Assembly: GCA_025526915.1 (NCBI GenBank)
Contig: JAHLKH010000204.1
Location: 1 to 42,500 of the forward strand
DNA length: 42,500 nt
Direction: 5' to 3'
Origin: Entophlyctis helioformis
Lineage: Eukaryota; Chytridiomycota; Chytridiomycetes; Chytridiales; Chytriomycetaceae
In this document: piece by piece, positions 10,402 through 20,447 of the stretch
Layout: every line of letters starts with the position of its first letter
Position numbering within the stretch: the first letter of the stretch is position 1
The notes under the pieces: generated by a model
What the model saw: only the letters and a program-made list of their open reading frames with translations
What the model was told of the DNA's origin: nothing
The model's database searches: none
Position numbers and translations under genes: made by a program

Positions 10402-13400
10402 ATGTTTGAAAAGGTGCGGCACATGGCCGTCTGCCAGCCAGCCAGCCAGCCAGCCAGCCTTCTAGCACACAGCCTCTCTCACACATGCTCGCCCTTGCAG
10501 ACGCTGCCAGACCTCATCCGCGGCCTGCGCTCGAGCAAGAAGAGCGAGGAAAAGTACGTCACCGCCGCCATGGACGAGATCCGCTCCGAGCTGCGCAAGA
10601 ACGACCTCGACATCAAGACCAACGCCGTCTCCAAGCTGTGTCTGGTGCGTCGCTCTCTCTCTGTCTATGTGTATCTGTATGCGTCTGTCCATGTCCATGT
10701 CTGCCATGTCTGCGTCTGTCTGTCTGGCTCACCATGTGCGTCTTGCTGCTTCCCACGGCCTGCTCGCAATCACCAACAACCACGCCAACAACAACCACGC
10801 CAGCTCCACATGTTGGGCTACGACATGTCCTGGGCATCCTTCCACATTGTCGAGGTCATGTCGTCGCCAAAGCTGTCGCAGAAGCGGGTCGGCTACGCTG
10901 CCGCCGCAGCCTCCTTCACACAGTCCACCTCTGTGCTCATGCTGTGCACCAACCTCATCAAAAAGGACCTCGCCTCCAACAACTACATGGACGGCGCCTT
11001 GGCCATGCATGCCCTGGCCCAGATCGTCACCCCGGACCTCGGCCGCGACCTGGCCCCCGACCTTGTCGCGCTGCTCAACCACTCGCGTCCCTACATGCGC
11101 AAACGCGCCGTCGTGACCCTGTACAGAGTCGTCTTGAAGTACCCCGAGGCGTTGCGCGCCGCGTATCCGCGTCTCAAGGAGCGGCTCGACGACTCGGACC
11201 AGAGTGAGTGCGTCTGCCGTGGGTGTCTTGCGGCGTGCTGCTCACCGTGTGCGGTGCTCGACAGGCGTGGTCGGCGCCGCGGTCAATGTCATTTGCGAGC
11301 TGGCCCGCAAGAACCCAAAGAGCTACCTGCCTCTCGCGCCGCAGCTGTACGGCCTGCTGACGTCGTCGACCAACAACTGGATGCTCATCAAGATCATCAA
11401 GCTGGTGCAGTGCCCCGTCTGCTGTCGACTGATTTGTCCTGTCCTGCTCTGTCCTGGCCCACTGACCGAGTCCTCCTTGAATGACCAGTTTGCCGCGCTC
11501 ACGCCGCTCGAGCCGCGGCTGGTGCGCAAGCTCGTGCCGCCGATCGTCAACATCATCCAGACGACGCCGGCCATGTCGCTCATCTACGAGTGCATCCACA
11601 CGCTCATTGTCGGCGGCATGATTGTGCCCGAGGGCGGCGTTGGACCGGACGGCTTGCCCGAGTCGCAGCAGGACACGCAGGTTGCGCTGCTGTGCGGCAA
11701 CAAGCTCAAGATGCTGCTCGAGAACCCCGACCAGAACCGTGAGTCTCTCGTGTCTCTTGCGTTTTGGCATGTCTGTGATGAGGCGGCCCGCGTGCACGAC
11801 TAAGCGCATCCCCGTGACTCACCGACGCGTGCCTTTACAGTAAAGTACCTGGCGCTGTACGCGTTCAGCAAGATGCTGGTGGTGCGGCCCAATGCAGTGG
11901 GCGAGCACCGCGAGATGGTCCTCAAGTGTCTGGGCGATGCCGACTACTCGATCCGCCAGCGCGCTCTTGAGCTCATCTCCAACATGGTCTGTCTGTGCTT
12001 GTTGCCTTTCCACTCGTGTGTCTACACACGCACTGGCACGCTGCCGACTCACACACTCTTTCTCCACCTACCCCACGCGACAGGCCAATCCGACAAACCT
12101 CTTTGGCATTGTCAAACGGCTGCTGTACCACCTGGTGCCCAAGCCCGAGCCTGCTGACGCGGCCGCGTCAGGGTCGGCCAAGACGGGGGCCAAGGCCAAG
12201 GCCAAGAAAAAGAGCGCGAGTCTGCGCACAGAAGAGTCTGCGTACCGGGCGGACGTGGCGCGGCGCATCCTGAGCATCTGCGCCAAGGACACGTATGCCA
12301 ACGTGACCAATTTCGAGTGGTACCTCTCGGTCCTTGTTGACCTGGCCTACTGTCCGGGTATTGATGTCGGCATGGGCATTTCGAGCCAGGTCATTGACAT
12401 TTGCGTGCGCGTGCGCGATGTGGTGCCGTTTGCCGTGGATGCCATGGTGGGTAGGCGTGCCATGTGCTTGACGTGTGTGTGTAGGAGACTCACACGAATG
12501 GTGTTGATATGGTCGACAGGCGAAGCTGGTTACGGACAGCGAGCTGCTGGACAAGGCGGGACGCGAGCCAAACAACAGCGACGTGCTCTACGGCGCGGCG
12601 TGGGTTGTTGGCGAGTACTGCGAGTGAGTGAATGTCGCGTATGCATCACACTCTCAAGTTCATGGCAGCACGACACGCATGGCAAGCATGCTCACCATGC
12701 TCGTGTGTGTGCGTGTGGACAGACATCTGGCGGATCCCCTCGACGTGATGGACGCGATGCTGTCGCCGCGTGTGGCGCTGCTGTCGCCGGCCACGCAGGC
12801 GGTCTATATCCACAACTTTCTCAAGCTCTACGTCTGGTGGGCGGCGGGCAAGCCGTCTGTTGCTGCGTCCCAACAGAAGCAGCCACCTCGCCACCTCCCG
12901 CCGTTCTCGGTCGACGGCATTCCGCTCGCTGTCGAGCGGCTGCAGGCGTTTACCACGTCGGCGGATCTCGAGGTGCAGGACCGGGCATCGATGGTGATTG
13001 AGATTCTCAAGATGGTCCAGGCTGAAGTTGAGGCCGAGACCAAGACCGAGTCGGCGGCTGTTGCCGATGACCACGCCGATGCGGGACGACTGCGACTGGA
13101 TATGCCCGGCTGGTTCGCGGCCGAGGTTGTTCCTGTCAATGCAAAAGCCCAGCGTCGCGTCGGAGTGCCGGACGGCCTTGACCTCGACGCGTGGATCCAC
13201 GAGCCGGTTGTGGACGCGGACGACGGCTACGGCGACGGCGGCGGTGGTGCGGACGGTGCTGGCGATGGGCTTCCCGACGCGTTCTACGGCACGGGCGCTC
13301 CTGTGCGCGATTCGTTTTACGAAGATGCCGACCGTCTGGGTGCCAGAGGCAGTGCCGGCAGTGGCGGTGGCGCACGCGACCGCCGGTCCGACCCGTTCTA

Positions 13401-14888
13401 TCTTGGCAATGCGGATGCCGGCGTCGTCAAGAGCGCGTCTGCTGTGGATAGTGTGCCTATTGTGCCGCTTTCTGATCTCTTGGCCGGCGGTGGTGGTGGC
13501 AGTGGCAGCAGTGGCGCTGGGCAGCCCAAAACAGGGGGCCGCGGATACACGTCCGTGTTTGCCAAGCCGTCGCAGAGCGCGCGGCCGTTCCTTGACGACC
13601 CGTCTGTCCTCCAGGGGCCGTCGCCCACGCGGTACACGCTGCGGTCCGAGGAAGCCATGCCGCCCGGTGCTGCGGGTGCCGACACGGATTCCGACGACGA
13701 CGGCCGTGGCGGACTTGGTGGCGCGGGCCGCGTTGTGGATCCTGATGCGGCGGCGGTCATGAGCATCGACCTGTCGGGGCTGGATGGCGATACGGCGGTC
13801 GGCGGCTGGGCAGGCGGCAGTGGGCACGGCAGCGGCGACGTGTATGTCGAAGTGCTCAGCGGCAGTGGCAGTGGTGGCGGCAGTGGTGCCAAGAAGGCCA
13901 AGAGCAAAAAGGACAAGAGCGGCAAGAGCAAGGGCGACAAGAAGGGCGGCGCAGAGTCGGGCGACAAGGCGACCAAGAAGAAAAAAGCAAGAAGAGCAAG
14001 GCGGGTGCTGAGCAGCCGCTGGTGCAGAGCGAGCCGGCAGCGGCCGAGCAGCAGGCGCAACAGCAACAGCAACAGCAACCCCAGCAGCAGCAGGGGCAAG
14101 TGGAGGCGGAGCCAGACACACCCTTGGATGCGTACGTGTCTGACGAAATGGTGGCGCACGAGGACGACACGACAACGATCACGTACACCTGGGAGCACAC
14201 GGACATGTCGACGCGACTCTCGCCCACACGATCGGCGCTCGGCGTCCTTGTGCGGCTGTCGATCCACGCGCCGACCGTGCCTGGCGTCTACACCTGCACC
14301 GCCGACGGCCACCTCGCCGTCAGCCGAGTGTCGGACACGCAGTTTACGATGGCGGCGACCCTGCCGATCGCAGCGGCAGCAGCACCGGGCAGCGGCATCT
14401 TTACGCCGGCTGCGTCGTGGACGGCTGTGGTGACCACGCCGGCGGGCGACACGCTCGATGTGGCCGTGGGCATGCCGGCAGCCGTGAACATGGTGTCGCC
14501 GGCACACCCTGCGGTCGCCACGCTCACGCCAGCGGGTTTCCTCGCTGTCGTGGGCGGCGACGTCAGCCTCCCGTATGCAGTGTCGGGCCAGCTCGTCCTG
14601 CGGTCGTCGGCCGTGTTTGCGGATGTCGTTGCGCGCGTCGCCCGCCGCACGGGGCTGGCCGTCGTCGACGTCATGACGGAGCCTGCGAACGCGGCCTCGA
14701 TGTACGGCGTCACCGTGCTGGGCGGCGTCGTGGCGGGGCTCGTCAAGGAGCGGCCGTCTGCCGCACCCGGCCGTCGCAAGGGTCTTGTCGTCGGCATCGA
14801 TCTGCGGTCGTCTGTCGCCGGTCTCGGCGATGCCATCCTTGACGACATTGTTGCCCTTGGCGCGGAGCTGGTCGAGCAGGGTCTCTGA
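10402..14888 (+). CDS. APL5: AP-3 adaptor complex subunit delta
   Basis: Large subunit of the AP-3 coat, which sorts cargo from Golgi/endosome to the vacuole. Exons: 10402-10413, 10501-10644, 10804-11203, 11265-11404, 11489-11738, 11841-11986, 12084-12446, 12520-12623 and 12723-14888; phases agree throughout. The first exon is only MFEK. The alpha-solenoid trunk follows the delta family closely: TLPDLIRGLRSSKKSEEKYV, MLGYDMSWASFHIVEVMSS, PYMRKRAVVTLYRV, STNNWMLIKIIKL, FAALTPLEPRLVRKL, MSLIYECIHTLI and LYGAAWVVGEYCE. A Gly/Ser-rich hinge and a Lys-rich block (13880-14010) lead to a C-terminal ear-like domain. At the A6 run 13981-13986 the frame changes by -1; without a correction or an extra intron translation ends at 14433. 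With one more A the protein is about 1,241 aa. The APL5 symbol is by family. Confidence 0.88.
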
Positions 14889-14971
14889 GCCCCGTCCATC
14901 CATGCTCTGTCTCCCCTTCTCGTCAATAACACACACACACTCTCGCTGCTCGGGTTCATCTCGTGTACTCT

Positions 14972-14977
14972 TTTATT
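14972..14977 (-). terminator. Poly(A) signal of the CDF gene
   Basis: AATAAA on the minus strand starts 13 bases past the CDF stop codon (14990-14992). The convergent AP-3 gene stops at 14888, so the two 3' ends share about 100 bp and their 3' UTRs probably overlap. Confidence 0.6.
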
Positions 14978-14989
14978 GCATGTCAGGTG

Positions 14990-17151
14990 TCAGTGCGCGT
15001 GGCTGTGGCCGTGTGCACCGGCAGCCGATGCAGACGCAGCCGGCGGCGCGCAACACAGCTGCGTCTCGCACGCCGCCTCGGCGCATCGCAGGAAACAGTC
15101 GTCGACAGTGGCGTTGACCCGACCACCGCCGCTGCCTCCCGCCGCCGCCATCGCCGCTGCCGACATTGCCACTGCCGCTTTCGTGTCGATGCTCTGGTAC
15201 AGGTTGTCGGCATCCCGCGTCACGAATTCGGGCTGGATCGTTGTGCTATGGATACCGTGATGCTGCACACACACACACACACAGGCAGGAAGTCGTTAGT
15301 CACTGCCACGTCACGCACACACGCCACACCAATTCTCCTCACATGAAGCGTGCGCTTGATACGCGCAGCAATCTGCATGTACGTGACACCGCCCTGCCCG
15401 TATCCCAGTCCCTGTGCCTGTGCCTGACCCTGACCCTGACCGTCGACGGGCACGCCCGCATCCACGAGCACATGCACCGACGCCACGCTCTTGGTATCCG
15501 ACAGCTGCCACACGTGCAGTTCATGTATACCCCTCACGCCCTCGACGCGCAGAATCTCCTGGCGGATGCGGCCAATGCGCACGCGGCTGGGCACGCTCTG
15601 CAGCAAAATGTACGAGCACGAGCGCACGAGCGGCAGCGTCGACGCGCAGATGATGGCCGTGATCACGAGCGACATGAGCGGGTCCATGAGGTAGCGGTAC
15701 GGGCTCGTCGACAGGATGATGACGCTCGTGGAGATGATGACGGCGATGGAGCCGAGTGCGTCGCCGAGCACGTGCACGAACACGCCGTGCATGTTGTGGT
15801 CGTGCGTGTGTCCGCCGCCGCCGCTGCTTGCATGAGAATGTCCATGAGCGTGACTGTGGCTGTGGCCGTGATCATGGTCGTGGTCGTGATCATGGTCGTG
15901 GTCGTGGTCGTGCGCGACACTGTTATAGCCGGTGCGATCAGCTGCATCGGCAAGCAGCGCCTGCGTCTCGGCATGGCCAGTCGCACCGTGGTGGTGGTGC
16001 TCGTGATCATGGTCGCCACTGCTGCAGCCGCTATCACTCGGAGTGTGCTTATGACCGTGGCGGTGGTTCGAATGGCCGTGGGTCTTGGGCGGCTCAAACG
16101 CATCTCCCTCTTCGATGGTCTGGGCAGACTCGCGCAGACGCTCGGCGGCCTGGATAATGGCAGTGGCCGTCTCGGCCGGATGGAGCGACAGCGACCGGAT
16201 CAGCGTGGTGTCGTCCTCATCGGACCGGCCAGCCAGCGGGATCATGAGGCTGTCAGAGTCTGTGACGTGCTCGTGGCCGTTGATGGTGATGGTGACGCCA
16301 GACGCGGCCGCCTCGACGGCGTGATCGTCATGGTCGTGATGGTGGTCATGGTCATCGTGGCCATGACTGTGGCCGTGGTATCCGTGCTCTGTATGGCAAG
16401 ACCGCTGTCAGCAGCGGCGATCGGGCATGTATCCTGGTGGCGGACGTGCACGTACCGTGGAACAGGAAGAGGCCGGCAATGTTCATGGCCAGGCCCGCAC
16501 AGCCCGTGTAGAGCACAATGTACGGGTTCGTGATGTCTGCGGGCCGGCATGCCAGCGAGTGTCAGTGCACCAATCATGGCACCGAGACGATCAGCAGACT
16601 GCAAAGTACCGCCAGGCAGAGCAAGACTTTTGCGGCGACCGGCCAGGCAATAAAGCCGCAACATTGTGGAGGGCTGCCCCGCCAGACACAGATCCCAGCG
16701 ACAGACACGGGCGAATGCGAGCAGGGCAGCACGTACGGACAGGCTCCCAGAAGCGCTGGACGGCCTCGATCGCAATGGAGAAGCACAGGGCGAGCAGCGA
16801 GACGCCGTTGATGAGCGCACCGAGGATCTCGGCACGCTGCAGGCCGTAGGTGTAGTTGGGGTCGGTCTTTTCCTGGGCAGCCAGCTGGTGCATGCAAGGG
16901 TCAGACGCAGTTGAACGCAGGCAGACAGACGGACACGCAGGCAGACGAGCACACGCAGGCAGTTGCACACCCACCTTGATGGCGTACCAGGCGACGACCA
17001 GCGACACCAGGTCGCTGAGCATGTGGAAGGCGTCGGCAACGAGCGCAACGGAGCCCGACGACGTGCCGACGACGAGCTCGAGCACAAAGAACAGCGACAC
17101 CATGGCCGTGAGCAGGCCCAGGCGCACCTCGCGGGACAGGCCGGTTGCCAT
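14990..17151 (-). CDS. CDF-family zinc transporter (ZRC1/COT1 type)
   Basis: Predicted 574-aa cation diffusion facilitator that would export zinc or related metals from the cytosol into the vacuole or secretory compartments by proton antiport. Exons: 16975-17151, 16737-16884, 16456-16536, 15343-16388 and 14990-15262; phases agree. TM2 carries ADAFHMLSD (H43, D47) and TM5 carries HVLGDALGS, the two HxxxD metal-site pairs. YTYGLQRAEILGALING is the diagnostic ZRC1-like loop. Between TM4 and TM5 is a very long loop with several His clusters (HGHSHGHDDHDHHHDHDD and a later HDHDHDHDH run), longer than in many homologues. The C-terminal cytoplasmic domain (GIHELHVWQLSDTKSVASVH) is intact and the protein ends HGHSHAH. 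The ATG at 17151 is preceded by a CA repeat leader. Confidence 0.9.
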
Positions 17152-17157
17152 GGCTGC

Positions 17158-17159
<2 letters not shown>

Positions 17160-17189
<30 letters not shown>
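17160..17189. repeat. (GT)n/(CA)n microsatellite in the CDF 5' leader
   Basis: On the CDF coding strand this is a CA run of about 15 units ending about 8 bases before the ATG. It mirrors the CA run in front of DUF2236-2 (2243-2292). Confidence 0.9.
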
Positions 17190-17190
<1 letters not shown>

Positions 17191-17362
17191 GGTGTGGTGC
17201 TGCGTCTGTCGCTGTTCCCAAGCACCGGCGGGCAAAAAAAGTTTGAAAAGTTCCGCCGATCCGCCCACACGAGCACGCCATTCCCAGCTGCCGTCACGTG
17301 ATCTGGTGCACAGCGGGATGTATTGGATGCACTCGACGACACAAGCGACACACAAGCGACGC

Positions 17363-18679
17363 TCAAAAGGCCGCAAACGAGTTGGGCCGCTCGGTGTGCA
17401 GCTCGCCGAGGCCGCCGTCGCCCTCGTACTTTTTGGGTCCAAGATCGTCGACGCGGTACCCGCTCATGCGGATATCCGAGTCGTACACTCTGAACGCCGG
17501 GCACATCGTCTCCCTGCCGTCGCCACCATCCTTGCCCGTGCCCTTGCCCGTGCGGTACGTGGGCTTGGTGCGCGGCAGCATAAAGAACCGCACAAACAGA
17601 CCCGCGAGCGTGAGGCATCCGGACAGCACGGCGTGGAGGCCAAACGGCGGGTCAGGGAATCCCATTGCAGCGCGCAGGTTGGGCGGCGACAGGGCGTAGA
17701 TGGCAGTTTGGCCCATCCCGTGCAGAAACTTGGGGAACGGTCTCAGGAACTCGTCGATCGTCGCCTGGCCGACCTTGCGGTTGGACTCGCTGAACACCAT
17801 CTTGCGTGCCTCAAACTCCTGCGAGTTATTGTGCGAGCGTTCATGGTCAGATCAGTGCTCTGTGGCAAGCGTTGCAAGCGTGTGCATCAGTCGCAGCCAT
17901 CCACTCACCGTCATGTACTTTTCGACGGCCTCGAACGTCGGCGGGATGTCGGTGATGCCCATACGCACAGCAATCGACCTCCAGTGGACGTAGTTTGCCT
18001 GTTGTCATCGTCGTCGTTGTTGTCGTTGTGGCCGCACGACATGCCGCACAGCGAGCGAAGCGGCATTCGGTGGCGTCAAACGAGGCGTCATCCACGATCG
18101 AGTGAGTACGCAAGCACACGCAAGCACACGCAAGCACACACATGCAAACACAACCACACGCAAGCACACACTCACCTGGACTTCGTTGGGGTGCATCTTG
18201 CGGTAGCCGTACTTGCGCACCCAGTGAACAGGCTCGACAATAAACACAGCAAGCACATACAGATAGTCCTCGTTGCTGATCTTGTACTTGGAGTGCAGGT
18301 GGTTCATCCGGCGGATGGCCGTCTGTGCACGCTCGCTGCTGAGCGGCCGTTCAGAGAACTCGCGCACGAGCAGCTCCGTGTCGACCAGCCGGCGCTCGCA
18401 GAAGCTGGTCATCTCGCCCGTCGCCAGCAGCAGCTTGGAGATGGACGGGATGGCGTACGTCTTGAAGAAGCCAAACTCGAGCGACTTGGTCTGCAGGAAC
18501 GGGAACTCGAGGAAGGACATCGCCGCCAGTATCTTGTGGGCGGAGGCGAGGTTGTCGTTGGTTGGGAAGGGCATGGAGGCGGCCTTGTTGTAGAGGCGGT
18601 AGCGCTGCGTGGCCACGTACAGCATGCGCACAATGAGCGCCACGGCCACGATGTTGGAGGCACGACGGCTGCGTCTCAT
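17363..18679 (-). CDS. DUF2236 / mpaB-type oxygenase, copy 4 (inverted near-copy of copy 1)
   Basis: Predicted 349-aa protein with exons 18176-18679, 17909-17998 and 17363-17818, the same three lengths (504, 90, 456 nt) and phase-0 introns as copy 1. By direct reading the proteins differ at 22 positions: 20 fall in residues 2-56, one is Gly/Ala at 76 and one Ile/Val at 214. The introns are also nearly the same sequence. Both NHLH histidines are kept. The N-terminus is altered: copy 1 starts MDTGLLAVII, copy 4 starts MRRSRRASNI, and an Arg replaces Tyr at 18, so the anchor segment is shorter and more basic. It lies tail-to-head with the CDF gene, about 15.5 kb from copy 1, and divergent to the aquaglyceroporin gene. 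Confidence 0.87.
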
Positions 18680-19222
18680 GCTGGCTGCTGTTGGCGGTCG
18701 ATGTCGAGGTCGAGGGCTGCGTCTGCGTCTGCGTCGGCGATGGCAAGATCGTCACGTTGACGCGCACATGCCAACTGGTGCGATGAAAGCTTCTGGAGAG
18801 GAACCATGAATTGACTCTCTTTGCCATGTCCAGCTCCTGCACTGCTCAGCCAACGTCTGCCTGCCACTGGTACATTGGACGGATGCAGGGCCACACGAGC
18901 ACTGCTGCACTGCCGTCATTCCCAGCCGTGTTGCCCGCACCACCTCCGCCTCCGCCTTGGCGAGGCAATTCTCCATGAAGCGTGTTGTGAAACGCGTCCG
19001 CCGCGACCCGCAACTTGTTGAACAGCCGGCTGGAGAGAGCCACCACGCATTGCACGTCTCCGGCCGTCCATCTGCCGTCGATATGGCCGTCGAAACAGCC
19101 TTTCTGCCGCCACCAACACTGGAATCAAGCCATCCTCAGCCCCCCGCCGTTTCCGCCCTCCGCCATGAATGCCGGACACTCCGACCAGCCGCGTTCGTCT
19201 GGCCAGCCAAACGTCGTTCCCG
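18680..19222. other. Intergenic, DUF2236-4 / aquaglyceroporin
   Basis: About 540 bp between divergent genes. The part nearest DUF2236-4 (to about 18,760) resembles the copy-1 upstream region. The rest is unique mixed sequence with no convincing coding frame on either strand; short open frames here lack conserved features. Confidence 0.5.
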
Positions 19223-19229
19223 TATATAA
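19223..19229 (+). promoter_or_regulatory. TATA box of the aquaglyceroporin gene
   Basis: TATATAA lies about 64 bases before the ATG at 19293, a normal TATA-to-start distance with a short leader. It is the clearest TATA element in the window; most other genes here show none, which suggests stronger or more regulated transcription. Confidence 0.6.
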
Positions 19230-19292
19230 AACAGAATGGGCTTGTAATAGCGGCATGCGAGTCCTGCCCTCTCCTTGGTGTTCACTAGCAGC

Positions 19293-20309
19293 ATGAGCAC
19301 CACGACCTTACAGCCAGACGTGATTAGTGCGCAGTCGCCGCCGACTGTTGTCACTGTCGATCCTGTCGACAACGTCACGCCCAACAGCAGCACCAGCACA
19401 CTTATCCCGAGTACCATGCCTAGCAGCATCATGGCCAAGCTGCTCAACCTCTCGCACACGCAGCGTGAGCTCGCCCGCAAGTTTGTTGCCGAGCTCGTCG
19501 GCACATACCTCATTGTGCTCTTTGGCGTCGGATCCGTCTTTTGCGCCGTGCTCACGGGTGCACTCCAAGGCCTGTGGCAAGTCACGGTCGTCTGGGGCAT
19601 TGGCGTCGCTCTCGCCATCTACATGACCGCATCCGTCTCTGGCGCGCACCTCAACCCGGCCATCTCGCTGGCCATGGCCGTCTTTGGCGCTCACACCGCG
19701 TTCCCGTGGGCTCAAGTGCCCATGTATGTGGCCGCTCAGCTGTCTGGCGGTATTCTCGGCGGCGCGACACTGCTCGGCATCTGGGAGCCGTTCATTGCGC
19801 ACTTTGAGGCCGACAAGGGCATCGTGCGCAGCATGCAGCCCGACTGCGCCAGGTCGGCCATGATCTTTGGCGAGTACTTTCCCAACCCTGGCGTCTTTGC
19901 CCCGCTGTCGACCGGCGGCTCACTGGCATCGCCGTTCCGTGCGCTGTGCGTCGAGGCATTCGGCACGTTCGTCCTCGCCGTCGCCATCTTTGCGCTCACG
20001 GACCGCGCCAACAAGGCCATCCCGGCTGCCGCTGCACCAGCGGCCATTGGCGCCACGGTCGCGGTTATCATGGCCTGCTTCGCCCCCATCTCGCAGACGG
20101 GTCTCAACCCTGCGCGCGACCTTGGCCCGCGCATCGTGGCGGCAATGGCCGGCTGGGGCACGTGTGCGATCCCCGGGCCCAACGGCGGCTTCTGGGTGTA
20201 CATTCTCGGCCCGTGCATCGGCGCGGTTGCCGGCGGCGCCTTCTTTTACAACGTGATGCGTGCACCGGCTGCCGAGCAAGTGCCTGACCAGAAACAAAAG
20301 TCTGTTTAG
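19293..20309 (+). CDS. Aquaglyceroporin (MIP family)
   Basis: Single-exon 338-aa channel for water, glycerol or small polyols in the plasma or vacuolar membrane. It has the MIP six-helix layout with both half-helix motifs: GAHLNPAIS (NPA 121-123) and GLNPARDLGPR (NPA 272-274). Asp276 directly after NPAR is the usual mark of the glycerol-conducting branch, and the long loop between helices 3 and 4 (about 165-215, with an ARSAMIFGEYFPNP-type segment) is also of GlpF/Fps1-like type. The Ser/Thr/Pro-rich N-terminal tail of about 60 residues is cytosolic. In-frame Mets at 42 and 47 are alternative starts; 19293 fits the TATA box best. It is convergent with the ABCA gene ending at 20448, 138 bp apart. 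Confidence 0.92.
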   Translation: MSTTTLQPDVISAQSPPTVVTVDPVDNVTPNSSTSTLIPSTMPSSIMAKLLNLSHTQRELARKFVAELVGTYLIVLFGVGSVFCAVLTGALQGLWQVTVVWGIGVALAIYMTASVSGAHLNPAISLAMAVFGAHTAFPWAQVPMYVAAQLSGGILGGATLLGIWEPFIAHFEADKGIVRSMQPDCARSAMIFGEYFPNPGVFAPLSTGGSLASPFRALCVEAFGTFVLAVAIFALTDRANKAIPAAAAPAAIGATVAVIMACFAPISQTGLNPARDLGPRIVAAMAGWGTCAIPGPNGGFWVYILGPCIGAVAGGAFFYNVMRAPAAEQVPDQKQKSV

Positions 20310-20374
20310 CCAAGGTCTGAATGAAACTCGAGGTATCGCAACGAACAGTATTCATTCAATCGTGGCAGTGTGTT

Positions 20375-20395
20375 TGTGTGTGTGTGTGTGTGTGT
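20375..20395. repeat. (GT)n microsatellite between convergent genes
   Basis: A short GT run in the 138-bp gap between the aquaglyceroporin stop (20309) and the ABCA-1 stop (20448). Confidence 0.85.
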
Positions 20396-20447
20396 ATGCA
20401 TGTCATGATGCAGATAGTGTATGGAACATCAACAGGCAGGACAGCAC

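Noticed and set aside
16856..18760. 634-codon plus-strand open frame over the CDF and DUF2236-4 genes
   Set aside because: It is antisense to two spliced genes, crosses a GT microsatellite and introns of both, and lacks any domain.
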